This document shows, piece after piece, positions 50,593 to 58,278 of a stretch of 64,000 nucleotides of DNA. The stretch covers positions 62,001 through 126,000 of the forward strand of contig DASXTC010000056.1 in the NCBI GenBank assembly GCA_036505635.1, written 5' to 3'. This DNA is from DASXTC01 sp036505635. Lineage in GTDB: Bacteria; Acidobacteriota; Polarisedimenticolia; JACPZX01; DASXTC01. The position numbers and the translations under genes are program-made. The number at the start of each line of letters is the position of its first letter. Within the stretch, counting starts at the first letter, position 1. The notes below the pieces were generated by a model. The model did no database searches, was not told the origin of the DNA, and worked only from the letters and a program-made list of their open reading frames with translations.

Positions 50593-52998
50593 TCAGGACT
50601 TCAGGACGGCCACCGTAGCGCCCGAGCCGCCCGCGCGTTCGTCGGCCTGCGCGTGGGATTCGACGTGCGGATGCCCGCGGAGCATCCCGCGCACGGCGTC
50701 CCGCAGACGGCCCGTGCCGTGCCCGTGTACGATCCGCACCTGCCGGTGCCCGGCCAGGTAGGCGTCGTCGAGGAACTTGTCGAGCCGGTCGAGCGCCTCC
50801 TCCACCCGCGAGCCGATCAGGTTGATCTCGCTCCCCGCCTCCACTCCACCGCCGCGCTTCAGGCGCACCCCCTCCGGGAGCGTCCAGCTCTTCCCGCCGG
50901 CCGGCGCGCCAGGCGCAGCCTCGATGACGGCCAGGTCGCCCATGTCGAGGGTCATCCTCTTGCCTCGCACGATCACCCTGACGCGCCCCTTCGAGTCGAT
51001 GGACTCGACCGAGCCGGTCTCCCCTTTCCCAGCCTCCGCCAGGATCCGGACGCGCGAGCCCGGGACGATCGCCGCCTGTCCGGCCCGCGCCGCGCCCGGA
51101 GCCGACGCCGGGGGTTCTGGGACGGCCGCCGCGAGGGTCCTCTCGAGCTGCTCGCGAAGTGTCGCGCCGTCGCGCCGCGCCTCCGCCCTGAGCTGCAGCG
51201 CGACGGCGCGGTCCTTGATTCCTCCGAGGAACGCCTCGAGCCTCTCATCGATCATCCGCAGCGCCGCCCCGATGGCCTCGCTCCACCTCCGCCTCGCGTC
51301 GCCGATGACGGTCTCGACGGTGGCTTCGAGCGCCCGGCGCTCCTCCACCAGCCGCTCGCGCTCCTGCCTCAGGAGGGCCTGCTCGCGCTGCATCGATTCG
51401 GTCGTCTCGTGGAGACGGGAGATGTACTCTCGCGCCTCGCGATGCCCCGTCGACAGGCGCGAGCGCGCATCGGCAATCAGCTCTACAGGCAGGCCGACCC
51501 GTTCGGCCAGATCCACGCCGCCGCTGCGGCCCGCGATGCCGGCCAGCAGCCGGAAGGTCGGGCGCATCGTCCGCTCGTCGATCTCCATGGAAGCGTTAGC
51601 GGCCCCCGGCGCGGTCTCGGCGTAGACCTTGAGCGCCTCGTGGTGCGTCGTCACGACGATCCCCGCCCCGCGCGCACGGAAGTGCTCGACGATCGACACG
51701 GCCAGCGCCCCCGCTTCCTCCGGGTCGGTGCCGGCCCCCACTTCATCGAGCAGCACCAGGGCGGGCGGAGAGATCGCGCGCGTTATCCCCGCCACGCGGA
51801 CCATCCGCGCGGAGAAGGTGCTGAGGCTCTCGAGGATCGATTGATGGTCGCCGATGTCGGCGAGGACCTGGCTGAAGACCGGCAGGATCGCCTCGCGCGC
51901 CGGCACGGGGAGCCCCGACTGGTTCATGAGCGCGAAGAGCCCGATCGTCTTCAAGGCGACCGTCTTGCCGCCCGCGTTGGGGCCTGACAGGACGAGGACA
52001 CCGCCCCGCGTCTGCATCGCGATCGAGAGCGGGACCGGAGACAGTTGCCTCGCGCGCAGCCCCGCCTCCAGCACCGGGTGGCGAGCTTCGGCGAGCTGGA
52101 GCCGGCCATCCCCGGCGTCACCGGCGATGGTGGCGCCGGCGGTGACGCCGAATACGGCGACGGCGCCGAGCAGGTCCATCTCGGCCAACCGGGCACAGGC
52201 GCGCGCGATCTCGGCAAGTCGCGCCCGTAGCAGATCGGACCACGCTTCGAGGATCCGTCGAACCTCGGCCAGCTCCGCCTCCCGCAGCGTTACGAGCTCG
52301 TTGTTGAGCTCCAGAGTCTCGAGGGGCTCGACGAAGAGAGTGGCACCTGTCGAGGAGGCCCCGTGCACGATGCCGGAGACCGAGGACTTCGCCTCGGCGC
52401 GCACGGGGATGACGAACCGGCCGCCGCGCACCGTGACGTAGGAGTCCTGGAGGAGCCCGCGTCGCCCCGATTCGTCGAGGATCGCCTGGAGCGCCGCCGA
52501 AGCCGAGGCCTCCAGCGAGGCGACGCGGCGGCGAAGACGCCCGAGCTCCTCGCTCGCGGAGTCCTCCAGCCGCCCGTCGGCGGCGATCTTGCCGGCGATC
52601 TGGCGCGTGAGCCCCCGCAGATCCGGGATCCCCGAGGCCTCGCGCCAGATGACGGGGAACTCCTCACACACGATGGACAGGTCCTGGCGCAAGGAGTCGG
52701 CGGCCTGGACCGCCGCGACGAGACGGAGGATCTCCAGCGGATCGAGGATCGCCCCGAGCGGACCGAGCCTGTCGATCGCGGGCTCCGGATCCTCCAGAGG
52801 CCCGGGGCCGAGCCGGGCCCCCTCGTGGTGATACCGGATCGCCTCCCGGGCCAGCTCCTTGCGCGAGGCGATCGCATCCGCGTCCACGGAAGGAACCAGC
52901 GCCTCGAGCAGGCGCCGGCCTCCCGGCGTCCTTACGTGCGGCGCGATGAGGCCCTTGAGCGGACCGAACTCGAGGGCGGCGAGCGTGGGGGTGTCCAT
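50593..52998 (-). CDS. mutS2: Endonuclease MutS2
   Basis: An 801-residue MutS2. It lacks the MutS mismatch-binding domain. The ATPase has Walker A SGPNAGGKTVALK (near 337) and the Walker B / D-loop region LVLLDEVGAGTDPEEG-like (LVLLDEVGAGTDPEEA). A long coiled coil (about 520-630) and the C-terminal Smr nuclease domain (about 725-800, with INLIGSRVEEAL and HGHGTGRLRDAV) follow. It suppresses recombination and, in Bacillus, acts on stalled ribosomes. ATG at 52998. It is followed closely by the FIST and ftcD genes. Confidence 0.93.
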   Translation of the reverse strand: MDTPTLAALEFGPLKGLIAPHVRTPGGRRLLEALVPSVDADAIASRKELAREAIRYHHEGARLGPGPLEDPEPAIDRLGPLGAILDPLEILRLVAAVQAADSLRQDLSIVCEEFPVIWREASGIPDLRGLTRQIAGKIAADGRLEDSASEELGRLRRRVASLEASASAALQAILDESGRRGLLQDSYVTVRGGRFVIPVRAEAKSSVSGIVHGASSTGATLFVEPLETLELNNELVTLREAELAEVRRILEAWSDLLRARLAEIARACARLAEMDLLGAVAVFGVTAGATIAGDAGDGRLQLAEARHPVLEAGLRARQLSPVPLSIAMQTRGGVLVLSGPNAGGKTVALKTIGLFALMNQSGLPVPAREAILPVFSQVLADIGDHQSILESLSTFSARMVRVAGITRAISPPALVLLDEVGAGTDPEEAGALAVSIVEHFRARGAGIVVTTHHEALKVYAETAPGAANASMEIDERTMRPTFRLLAGIAGRSGGVDLAERVGLPVELIADARSRLSTGHREAREYISRLHETTESMQREQALLRQERERLVEERRALEATVETVIGDARRRWSEAIGAALRMIDERLEAFLGGIKDRAVALQLRAEARRDGATLREQLERTLAAAVPEPPASAPGAARAGQAAIVPGSRVRILAEAGKGETGSVESIDSKGRVRVIVRGKRMTLDMGDLAVIEAAPGAPAGGKSWTLPEGVRLKRGGGVEAGSEINLIGSRVEEALDRLDKFLDDAYLAGHRQVRIVHGHGTGRLRDAVRGMLRGHPHVESHAQADERAGGSGATVAVLKS

Positions 52999-53023
52999 GA
53001 CGCGCGCATTGTACGATGCCGGG

Positions 53024-54136
53024 TCAACCTATCGGCCTGCGCCTCTGGAGGGCGGGACGCGAGCCCCGCCGCCCCGAGGTCGCGGAGTCGAGCCCCCCGC
53101 CCCTCAGGCCCCCTCCCTTCAGCATCACGAGCCCCGCGGCGGTCACTGGAACGGCCAGCAGGAGCCCCGTGAATCCGAACAATTCCCCGCCCACCAGGAC
53201 CGACAGGAGGACCAGCGCCGGGGGCATGCCGAGCCCCGCTCCGACCACGCGCGGCGAGATCACCGTCCCCTCCAGGATCTGCCCGAAGATGAAGACACCG
53301 GCCACCATGACCGGAGCGGTCCAGCCCCCCGTCTCCAGGAACGAGAGGAGCGCGGCCGGGATGAACCCCACCACCAGCCCGAGATAGGGCACCAGGTTGG
53401 CCAGCCCGCCCACCACGCCGATCAGGATGCCGAGCGGGACGCCGAGGATCGACAGCCCGATCGCGTAGATCACGGCCAGCGAGACGGCCACGGTGAGCTG
53501 TCCCTTGAGCCAGGCGCGCAGCACCTGATCGATCTCGGCCATCCGGCGCTCGGCCTGCGGTCCCAGACGCCCGGGGATCAGGCCCGTCACCGTCGCCAGG
53601 ATCTGGGGGGCGTCGGCCAGCAGGTAGTAGGCGAAAACCGGCACGACCACGACCGTGAGGAGCCCGATGATCAGGCTGACTGCGCTCCCCATCACGGACT
53701 TGAGGCCCGAGATCGCCCACCCCGCCAGGGCGGGGAGGAACCCCCGGGCCGTCTCGAGCGCCCGAGCCTTCAGCGCTTCGAGCTGCTCGGGGTAGCTCTC
53801 CCGCAGGTAGGCCTCGACCGGTTCGACCTTTGCGATCAACGCCTCGCCGTATCCCGGAAGTCGATCGACGAACTGCCTCACCTGATGGACCACCTCGGGC
53901 ACGATGGCTGCCATCACGCCAGCCAGCGCCACCGTCAGCCCGCTCAGCACCACCAGCGCTCCCACCCCGCGCGCGATGCCGCGCCGCTCCAGCGCCGCCA
54001 CGATTGGGTTGAGCGTGTAGGCGATCACCGCGGCCATCAGGAAGGGGACCAGGACATTGCGCGCGAGGTAGATGCCGGCCAGCCCGAGGCACATCGCCGC
54101 CACGGCGAACAGGGTCCGCGGCGGACCAGCCCTCAC
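53024..54136 (-). CDS. AI-2E family transporter (PerM-like)
   Basis: A 370-residue membrane protein with about eight helices; NPIVAALERRGIARG after the first helices, the periplasmic amphipathic region (residues 60-130), and the hallmark GVVGGLANLVPYLGLVVGFIPA near 240 identify the family. Family members export AI-2 or act as sodium/proton antiporters. The GTG start overlaps the pgsA stop (GTGA at 54133-54136). Confidence 0.9.
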   Translation of the reverse strand: MRAGPPRTLFAVAAMCLGLAGIYLARNVLVPFLMAAVIAYTLNPIVAALERRGIARGVGALVVLSGLTVALAGVMAAIVPEVVHQVRQFVDRLPGYGEALIAKVEPVEAYLRESYPEQLEALKARALETARGFLPALAGWAISGLKSVMGSAVSLIIGLLTVVVVPVFAYYLLADAPQILATVTGLIPGRLGPQAERRMAEIDQVLRAWLKGQLTVAVSLAVIYAIGLSILGVPLGILIGVVGGLANLVPYLGLVVGFIPAALLSFLETGGWTAPVMVAGVFIFGQILEGTVISPRVVGAGLGMPPALVLLSVLVGGELFGFTGLLLAVPVTAAGLVMLKGGGLRGGGLDSATSGRRGSRPALQRRRPIG

Positions 54137-54717
54137 TTCCCGGGCTCCAGGCTGGCCATGCTCGTGGCGCGGTAGATGTAGTGGAAGCCGGACAGGAGCG
54201 TGAGCGACAGGCTCGACCAGATCAGGGTGGGAACCCAGACGGCCGAGATCCGGCCCAGGTAGTTGCAGAGGAGGATCACGGCCACGGTCAGGATCTGGAT
54301 CGTCGTCGTCAGCTTCCCGAACACGGAGGGCTTGAAGCGGGTCTGTCCCAGGGACATGTACATCACCAGCGCGATGAGCGAGATGAACACGTCACGGCTG
54401 ATGGTGATGATGACGAGATAGATGGGGACCCGGTTGACCAGCAGCAGCTCCGGGAACGCCTTGGTCCCATCGGGCAGCGCCAGCATGACGAACGCCGCGG
54501 TCAGCAGGAGCTTGTCGGCCATCGGGTCGAGGATCGCGCCGACCTTGGTCTCCTGTTCCCAGACGCGGGCGATCAGCCCATCGAGCAGATCGGTGACGCC
54601 GGCGGCGACGAACAGGAAGAGGGCCCACCCGCTGCGGTTGAACCCCACGGCCATGATGAAAAACGGGATGACCGCCATGCGAAGAATGGTGAGCACATTC
54701 GCCAGCGTGAGCCCCAT
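54133..54717 (-). CDS. pgsA: CDP-diacylglycerol-glycerol-3-phosphate 3-phosphatidyltransferase
   Basis: A 194-residue CDP-alcohol phosphatidyltransferase. The signature runs from TDLLDGLIAR through GAILDPMADK, with the four Asp residues that bind the metals. Six hydrophobic helices are present. The NVLTILRMAVIP start is typical of PgsA; it makes phosphatidylglycerophosphate, the first committed step to phosphatidylglycerol and cardiolipin. ATG at 54717 with GGAGG about 9 nt upstream. Confidence 0.92.
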   Translation of the reverse strand: MGLTLANVLTILRMAVIPFFIMAVGFNRSGWALFLFVAAGVTDLLDGLIARVWEQETKVGAILDPMADKLLLTAAFVMLALPDGTKAFPELLLVNRVPIYLVIITISRDVFISLIALVMYMSLGQTRFKPSVFGKLTTTIQILTVAVILLCNYLGRISAVWVPTLIWSSLSLTLLSGFHYIYRATSMASLEPGK

Positions 54718-54788
54718 CCGGGCACTCCTCCCCCTCTTTCAGAGTGGCGTTGGTTATAGCACAGAAGGCGCCCCCACGTGAGCGCGAG

Positions 54789-55769
54789 TCAGGGCTTCTT
54801 CTGGCCCGGTGGCGCTGTGGCCGGAGGCGGGCTTGCGCCGGGTCTTGGCGCCCGCCCGGCTCGATGGCTCGGCACCGCCGGCATCAGGACCACCACGCGG
54901 CACTCCTTGAGGAAGGGCGCCTCGGCCGCGGCCTTGAGTATCTGGTCCGCGTCGTCCGTCGAAATGACCAGATCGGCGCGCGTGGCGCCGATGGTGGAGA
55001 TCGCCCGCACACGCATCGGGCTGGCGCCCTGCCGGGCCCCTGCCGCGGCCTTCTCGCCGCCGCGCGGGCCGGCCAGGACGTACGCGGCCAGGCCGCTCTC
55101 CAGGGCGCGTCCCCTGTCGGCCACCTCGATACCGAAGACGACACGCCCCTTCTCGTCGAGGATGCGCGGCAGCAGGGCGGCCGCCGGGCGGTCGACCTGC
55201 CGGGCGTCGACGATGAGACCTGTCACACTGGCGCCGGAGGACCCCGGGGCGGGCGCGGGCCCTTCCATCGACGCCTTCGCGGCCGTCGTGGTCGCGGGGG
55301 ATGGCACCGGCGCCGGCATGGCCGTGAGCACCATCTCCAGGATCGAGCCGGGCCCCCAGAGGGGATGGCTCTGCTCCACCTTGAAGAGGGGGCCGGTGTC
55401 GCTGAGGACCGCGCCGCGGGGTGCGCGCCTGACCCTCTCCTCGAGTCTCTTCAGCTGGTCCGCGTCCTCGCCGAGGCGCGCGCCCCCATCTCTGGGCACC
55501 TCCGCCAGGAGCGAGATGACCTTGGCCTGCCCGTCCCGGTCGGCGGAAAGCCTCGTCTGCTCGTAATACCCCTGGCTGCGCGCGATGTCCCGGAAGATCC
55601 GGCTGCGTCCGATCACCCCGACGCTCCCCGCGAGCCAATCCACGTAGGCCCCCGTGGTGCGCGTCTCGACGTAGGGCACGAGATCGGGCCCGGCGCTCGG
55701 CGCTCTGGCCCGGGGCGGAGCGGGCGGGGCGAGCATTCCTGCGATCCAGATGATGGCGATGAGGTTCAT
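54789..55769 (-). CDS. Exported protein of unknown function coupled to hfq
   Basis: A 326-residue protein with a short signal (MNLIAIIWIAGMLA). The mature part begins with a segment typical of LPP20/FlgP-like outer-envelope proteins (DWLAGSVGVIGR) and later has GLIVDARQVDRPAAALLPRILDEKGRVVFG, a recurring but unnamed domain in bacterial exported proteins as I recall. It ends in a Pro/Arg-rich tail. The ATG overlaps the hfq stop (ATGA at 55766-55769). Its function is unknown; a role in envelope or motility assembly is conceivable. Confidence 0.7.
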   Translation of the reverse strand: MNLIAIIWIAGMLAPPAPPRARAPSAGPDLVPYVETRTTGAYVDWLAGSVGVIGRSRIFRDIARSQGYYEQTRLSADRDGQAKVISLLAEVPRDGGARLGEDADQLKRLEERVRRAPRGAVLSDTGPLFKVEQSHPLWGPGSILEMVLTAMPAPVPSPATTTAAKASMEGPAPAPGSSGASVTGLIVDARQVDRPAAALLPRILDEKGRVVFGIEVADRGRALESGLAAYVLAGPRGGEKAAAGARQGASPMRVRAISTIGATRADLVISTDDADQILKAAAEAPFLKECRVVVLMPAVPSHRAGRAPRPGASPPPATAPPGQKKP

Positions 55770-55987
55770 GGCCCCTTGACGTCTTCCAGACTGACGCTGG
55801 CGATCGCGTGCTTGAAGACGATCCGGTCTCCGCTGTCCGAGTCGAGGAGCAGAGTGAACCTGTCGAACGCCCGGACGACCCCGGAAACCTGCTGTCCGCC
55901 GGTGAGGAGGATCGTCACGCGGGACCGATCCTTCCTTGCCTGGTTGAAAAAACTGTTCTGCACGTTGAGCGCGGCGTCGTTGTCCAT
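55766..55987 (-). CDS. hfq: RNA chaperone Hfq
   Basis: A 73-residue Sm-like protein. The Sm1 motif (QNSFFNQARKDRSRVTILLTG, shortened here to its start and end) and Sm2 motif FKHAIASV are present, with the FDRFTLLL strand between. It lacks a long C-terminal tail. It forms hexamers that pair sRNAs with mRNAs. It sits 4 nt downstream of miaA, the classical miaA-hfq order, and overlaps the next gene. Confidence 0.93.
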   Translation of the reverse strand: MDNDAALNVQNSFFNQARKDRSRVTILLTGGQQVSGVVRAFDRFTLLLDSDSGDRIVFKHAIASVSLEDVKGP

Positions 55988-55991
55988 CCCC

Positions 55992-56987
55992 TCAGGCTCC
56001 TCCCGGATGACGCTCCGGTTCCCTCTCCTCGTGCATCACGGCCACGCGCGCGGCGATCTCGTCGGGGGAGAGCGCGCCCGCGTCGAACCAGCGGACGTTG
56101 ACCACCCTCCGAAACCAGATGATCTGGCGTCGAGCATAGCGGCGCGTGTTGCGCTTTACCAGATCGACGGCACGGGCCAGGTCGATCTCCTTCCGGAGGT
56201 GGGAGGCCACCTCGCGGTAGCCGAGGGCCTTCAGCGCGTTGGCGCTTTCCGGCACACCGGACGCCAGCAGACTCCGCACCTCCTCCACGATCCCCGCGTC
56301 GAAAATGCCTTCGACTCTCTCATCCACTCTTCGGTAGAGCATCGCACGTTCCATCGTGAGGCCCACCTTCAGCGACGGCACGACTTCCGGTCTGAACCTC
56401 GCCAGCTCGAGATGCCGGCTCATTGGAGCGCCGGTCAGACGCAGGACCTCGAGCGCACGCACGGTGCGCTGCAGGTCGCGCTCCCCGATGCGCCGCGCGG
56501 CGTCCGGGTCGAGTGAGGCCAGCTCCCGGTGGAGCTCCTCCGGCCTGGTGGCCGCGGCCCGCGCGTAGAGCTCCCGGCGCACCTGGTCGTCGCGCGGCGG
56601 CATCGGCGCGATCCCTTCGAGGAGCGCTTTGAGGTAGAGCCCCGTCCCGCCCGCGACGATCGGCACACGTCCCGCACCGCGCGCCTGTTCGATCGCCTCC
56701 GTCGCCATTCGCGCGAACCGCCCCGCGGAGAAGGGCTCGCTCGGGTCCGCCACGTCGATCAACGCATGCGGGATCTCGCGGCGCGACTCGAGGGGAGGCT
56801 TGCAGGAGCCGGCATCCAGTCCTCGGTAGACCTGGATCGAGTCGGCGCTGATGATGCTCCCGCCGATGCGCCGCGCCAGCCGTACGGCGACGTCGCTCTT
56901 TCCCGTGGCCGTCGGCCCCAGGATGACGATCAGGCGCCCCGCGGCCACGCCTCCCTCTACCAGAGCCCCGCCATCCTGCCCGTCCAC
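55992..56987 (-). CDS. miaA: tRNA dimethylallyltransferase MiaA
   Basis: A 331-residue enzyme with the P-loop GPTATGKSDVAVRLA, ISADSIQVYRGLDAG (substrate contact), IVAGGTGLYLKALLEG and the C-terminal RNTRRYARRQIIWFRR. It prenylates A37 of tRNAs that read UNN codons. ATG at 56987 was used; a GTG at 56948 would give a shorter N-terminus but its GGGAGG is only one or two bases away. Hfq follows 4 nt after the stop. Confidence 0.93.
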   Translation of the reverse strand: MDGQDGGALVEGGVAAGRLIVILGPTATGKSDVAVRLARRIGGSIISADSIQVYRGLDAGSCKPPLESRREIPHALIDVADPSEPFSAGRFARMATEAIEQARGAGRVPIVAGGTGLYLKALLEGIAPMPPRDDQVRRELYARAAATRPEELHRELASLDPDAARRIGERDLQRTVRALEVLRLTGAPMSRHLELARFRPEVVPSLKVGLTMERAMLYRRVDERVEGIFDAGIVEEVRSLLASGVPESANALKALGYREVASHLRKEIDLARAVDLVKRNTRRYARRQIIWFRRVVNVRWFDAGALSPDEIAARVAVMHEEREPERHPGGA

Positions 56988-57075
56988 CAGGCCAGCACCG
57001 CCAGCCCGATCATCGCCGCGCCCGCCACGCGCGATCGGTGCGCCCGGAGCGCGGCCCCCTCCCGCGCCGGTCCAC

Positions 57076-58245
57076 TCAGATCTTCGCGCACCGCTGCTCC
57101 TGGAGCCGGCGCAGCACGCGGGCCTCGTGCTCGGACCCGAGGATCCTCCTGACCGCCGTCACCATCGCCCTGAGGTAATCGTGCAGCGCGCCGATGAGCA
57201 GGTCTCGCCGGTTCTGGTCCTTCATGAGGTTCATGCTGCGGATCACGGCGTCCTCCGCCAGGGAAGCGCCGCGGCCAGGCGTCACGCGCCCGAGCACCAT
57301 CGCGTGCAAGTCCCGGACCTCCCGCAGGTGCCTCTCGAGGTACTGGTCCGCGATGGGGCCGACCTCCTTGATGAGGTGCGCATAGACGGAGGCGTAGAGT
57401 TCGTTGTAGGTCCGCACGATGACGCGGAGCTCGGCGGTCGTCTCCCCCGCCGGAAGGTCGGCCGGCGGCGCGATGGCCTGGTCGCCTGCCGGCTCGGGAG
57501 CCTCCGCCGCCGCGACGAGCGCGCCGGCCACCGTCGTGGCGGCGTTGACTCGGCCGGCCGCGATCAGGAGAGCCAGCGCCTTCAGGGTCTCGCCCTCGCC
57601 GATCTCGCTCAGCTCGCAGATCTCGCTCACCTTCCGCCTGCCGTCCACGAGGGTTCCCACGTATCTCTCGTGAGTCAGGATGCGGTCGGCTGGCACGAGG
57701 TCAGGCGAACCGGCGGGCGCGGGCTCGGGCACGAGGTCCGGGTCCTCCGGGAGGATTGACGCGGCGTACGCGGCGCCCTCCCGCAACGCGAGGACGACGA
57801 TCTCGGCCGGAAGGACCCTTACCTCGATGGCGCCGGGCGGTGGCGCCACCCCTTCCGCGAACTCGCACTCGCCCGAACGCCAGGCCACCACGTCGGAGGC
57901 GAGGTAGCGCGCGCGACGCTCGGTCCACTCGCACACTGTCGCTGGCGCGATGCGGCCCTCCTCGACGAGCGACCTGCCCCGGCGGCCGCCGCGCGAGACC
58001 TCGGCGCGGACAACCGCGTGTCTCTCCTCGGACAGGATTCCGGCGGCGAACAGGAGCCACTCGAGCGTCTCGGTGACCGACGAGGAGTCGGCCCAGACCA
58101 GCATCCCTCCACGGAGACAGAAGTCGCGCGCGATGCCGTCACGCTGGAGGCGCAGCTTTCCCGTCATCGCGGATGTCTGGAGCGAGAGGAAGATCCTGGG
58201 AACCTGGCCCGGCTCGATCGAGCCGGAAAGAAGCGTCGTTCGCAC
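57076..58245 (-). CDS. PATAN (DUF4388) domain regulatory protein
   Basis: A 389-residue protein. The N-terminal PATAN domain spans about 1-110 (PRIFLSLQTSAMTGKLRL, ARDFCLRGGMLVWADSSS). A helical GSPII-E-like segment follows (SLVEEGRIAPATVCEWTERRA), then a winged-helix-like repeat (DGRRKVSEICELSEIGEG) and a C-terminal helical domain with no recognised family. It has no receiver or membrane segment. Start is GTG at 58245, without a clear ribosome site. It lies between the SpoIID-like gene and miaA. Confidence 0.78.
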   Translation of the reverse strand: MRTTLLSGSIEPGQVPRIFLSLQTSAMTGKLRLQRDGIARDFCLRGGMLVWADSSSVTETLEWLLFAAGILSEERHAVVRAEVSRGGRRGRSLVEEGRIAPATVCEWTERRARYLASDVVAWRSGECEFAEGVAPPPGAIEVRVLPAEIVVLALREGAAYAASILPEDPDLVPEPAPAGSPDLVPADRILTHERYVGTLVDGRRKVSEICELSEIGEGETLKALALLIAAGRVNAATTVAGALVAAAEAPEPAGDQAIAPPADLPAGETTAELRVIVRTYNELYASVYAHLIKEVGPIADQYLERHLREVRDLHAMVLGRVTPGRGASLAEDAVIRSMNLMKDQNRRDLLIGALHDYLRAMVTAVRRILGSEHEARVLRRLQEQRCAKI

Positions 58246-58278
58246 GAAACGTGATGGTAGTGAGGGCGCGCCCCCAAG

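Noticed and set aside
56988..57075. Short membrane-peptide-like frame between the PATAN gene and miaA
   Set aside because: It would encode only about 20-40 residues with no ribosome site, overlapping the MiaA N-terminus.
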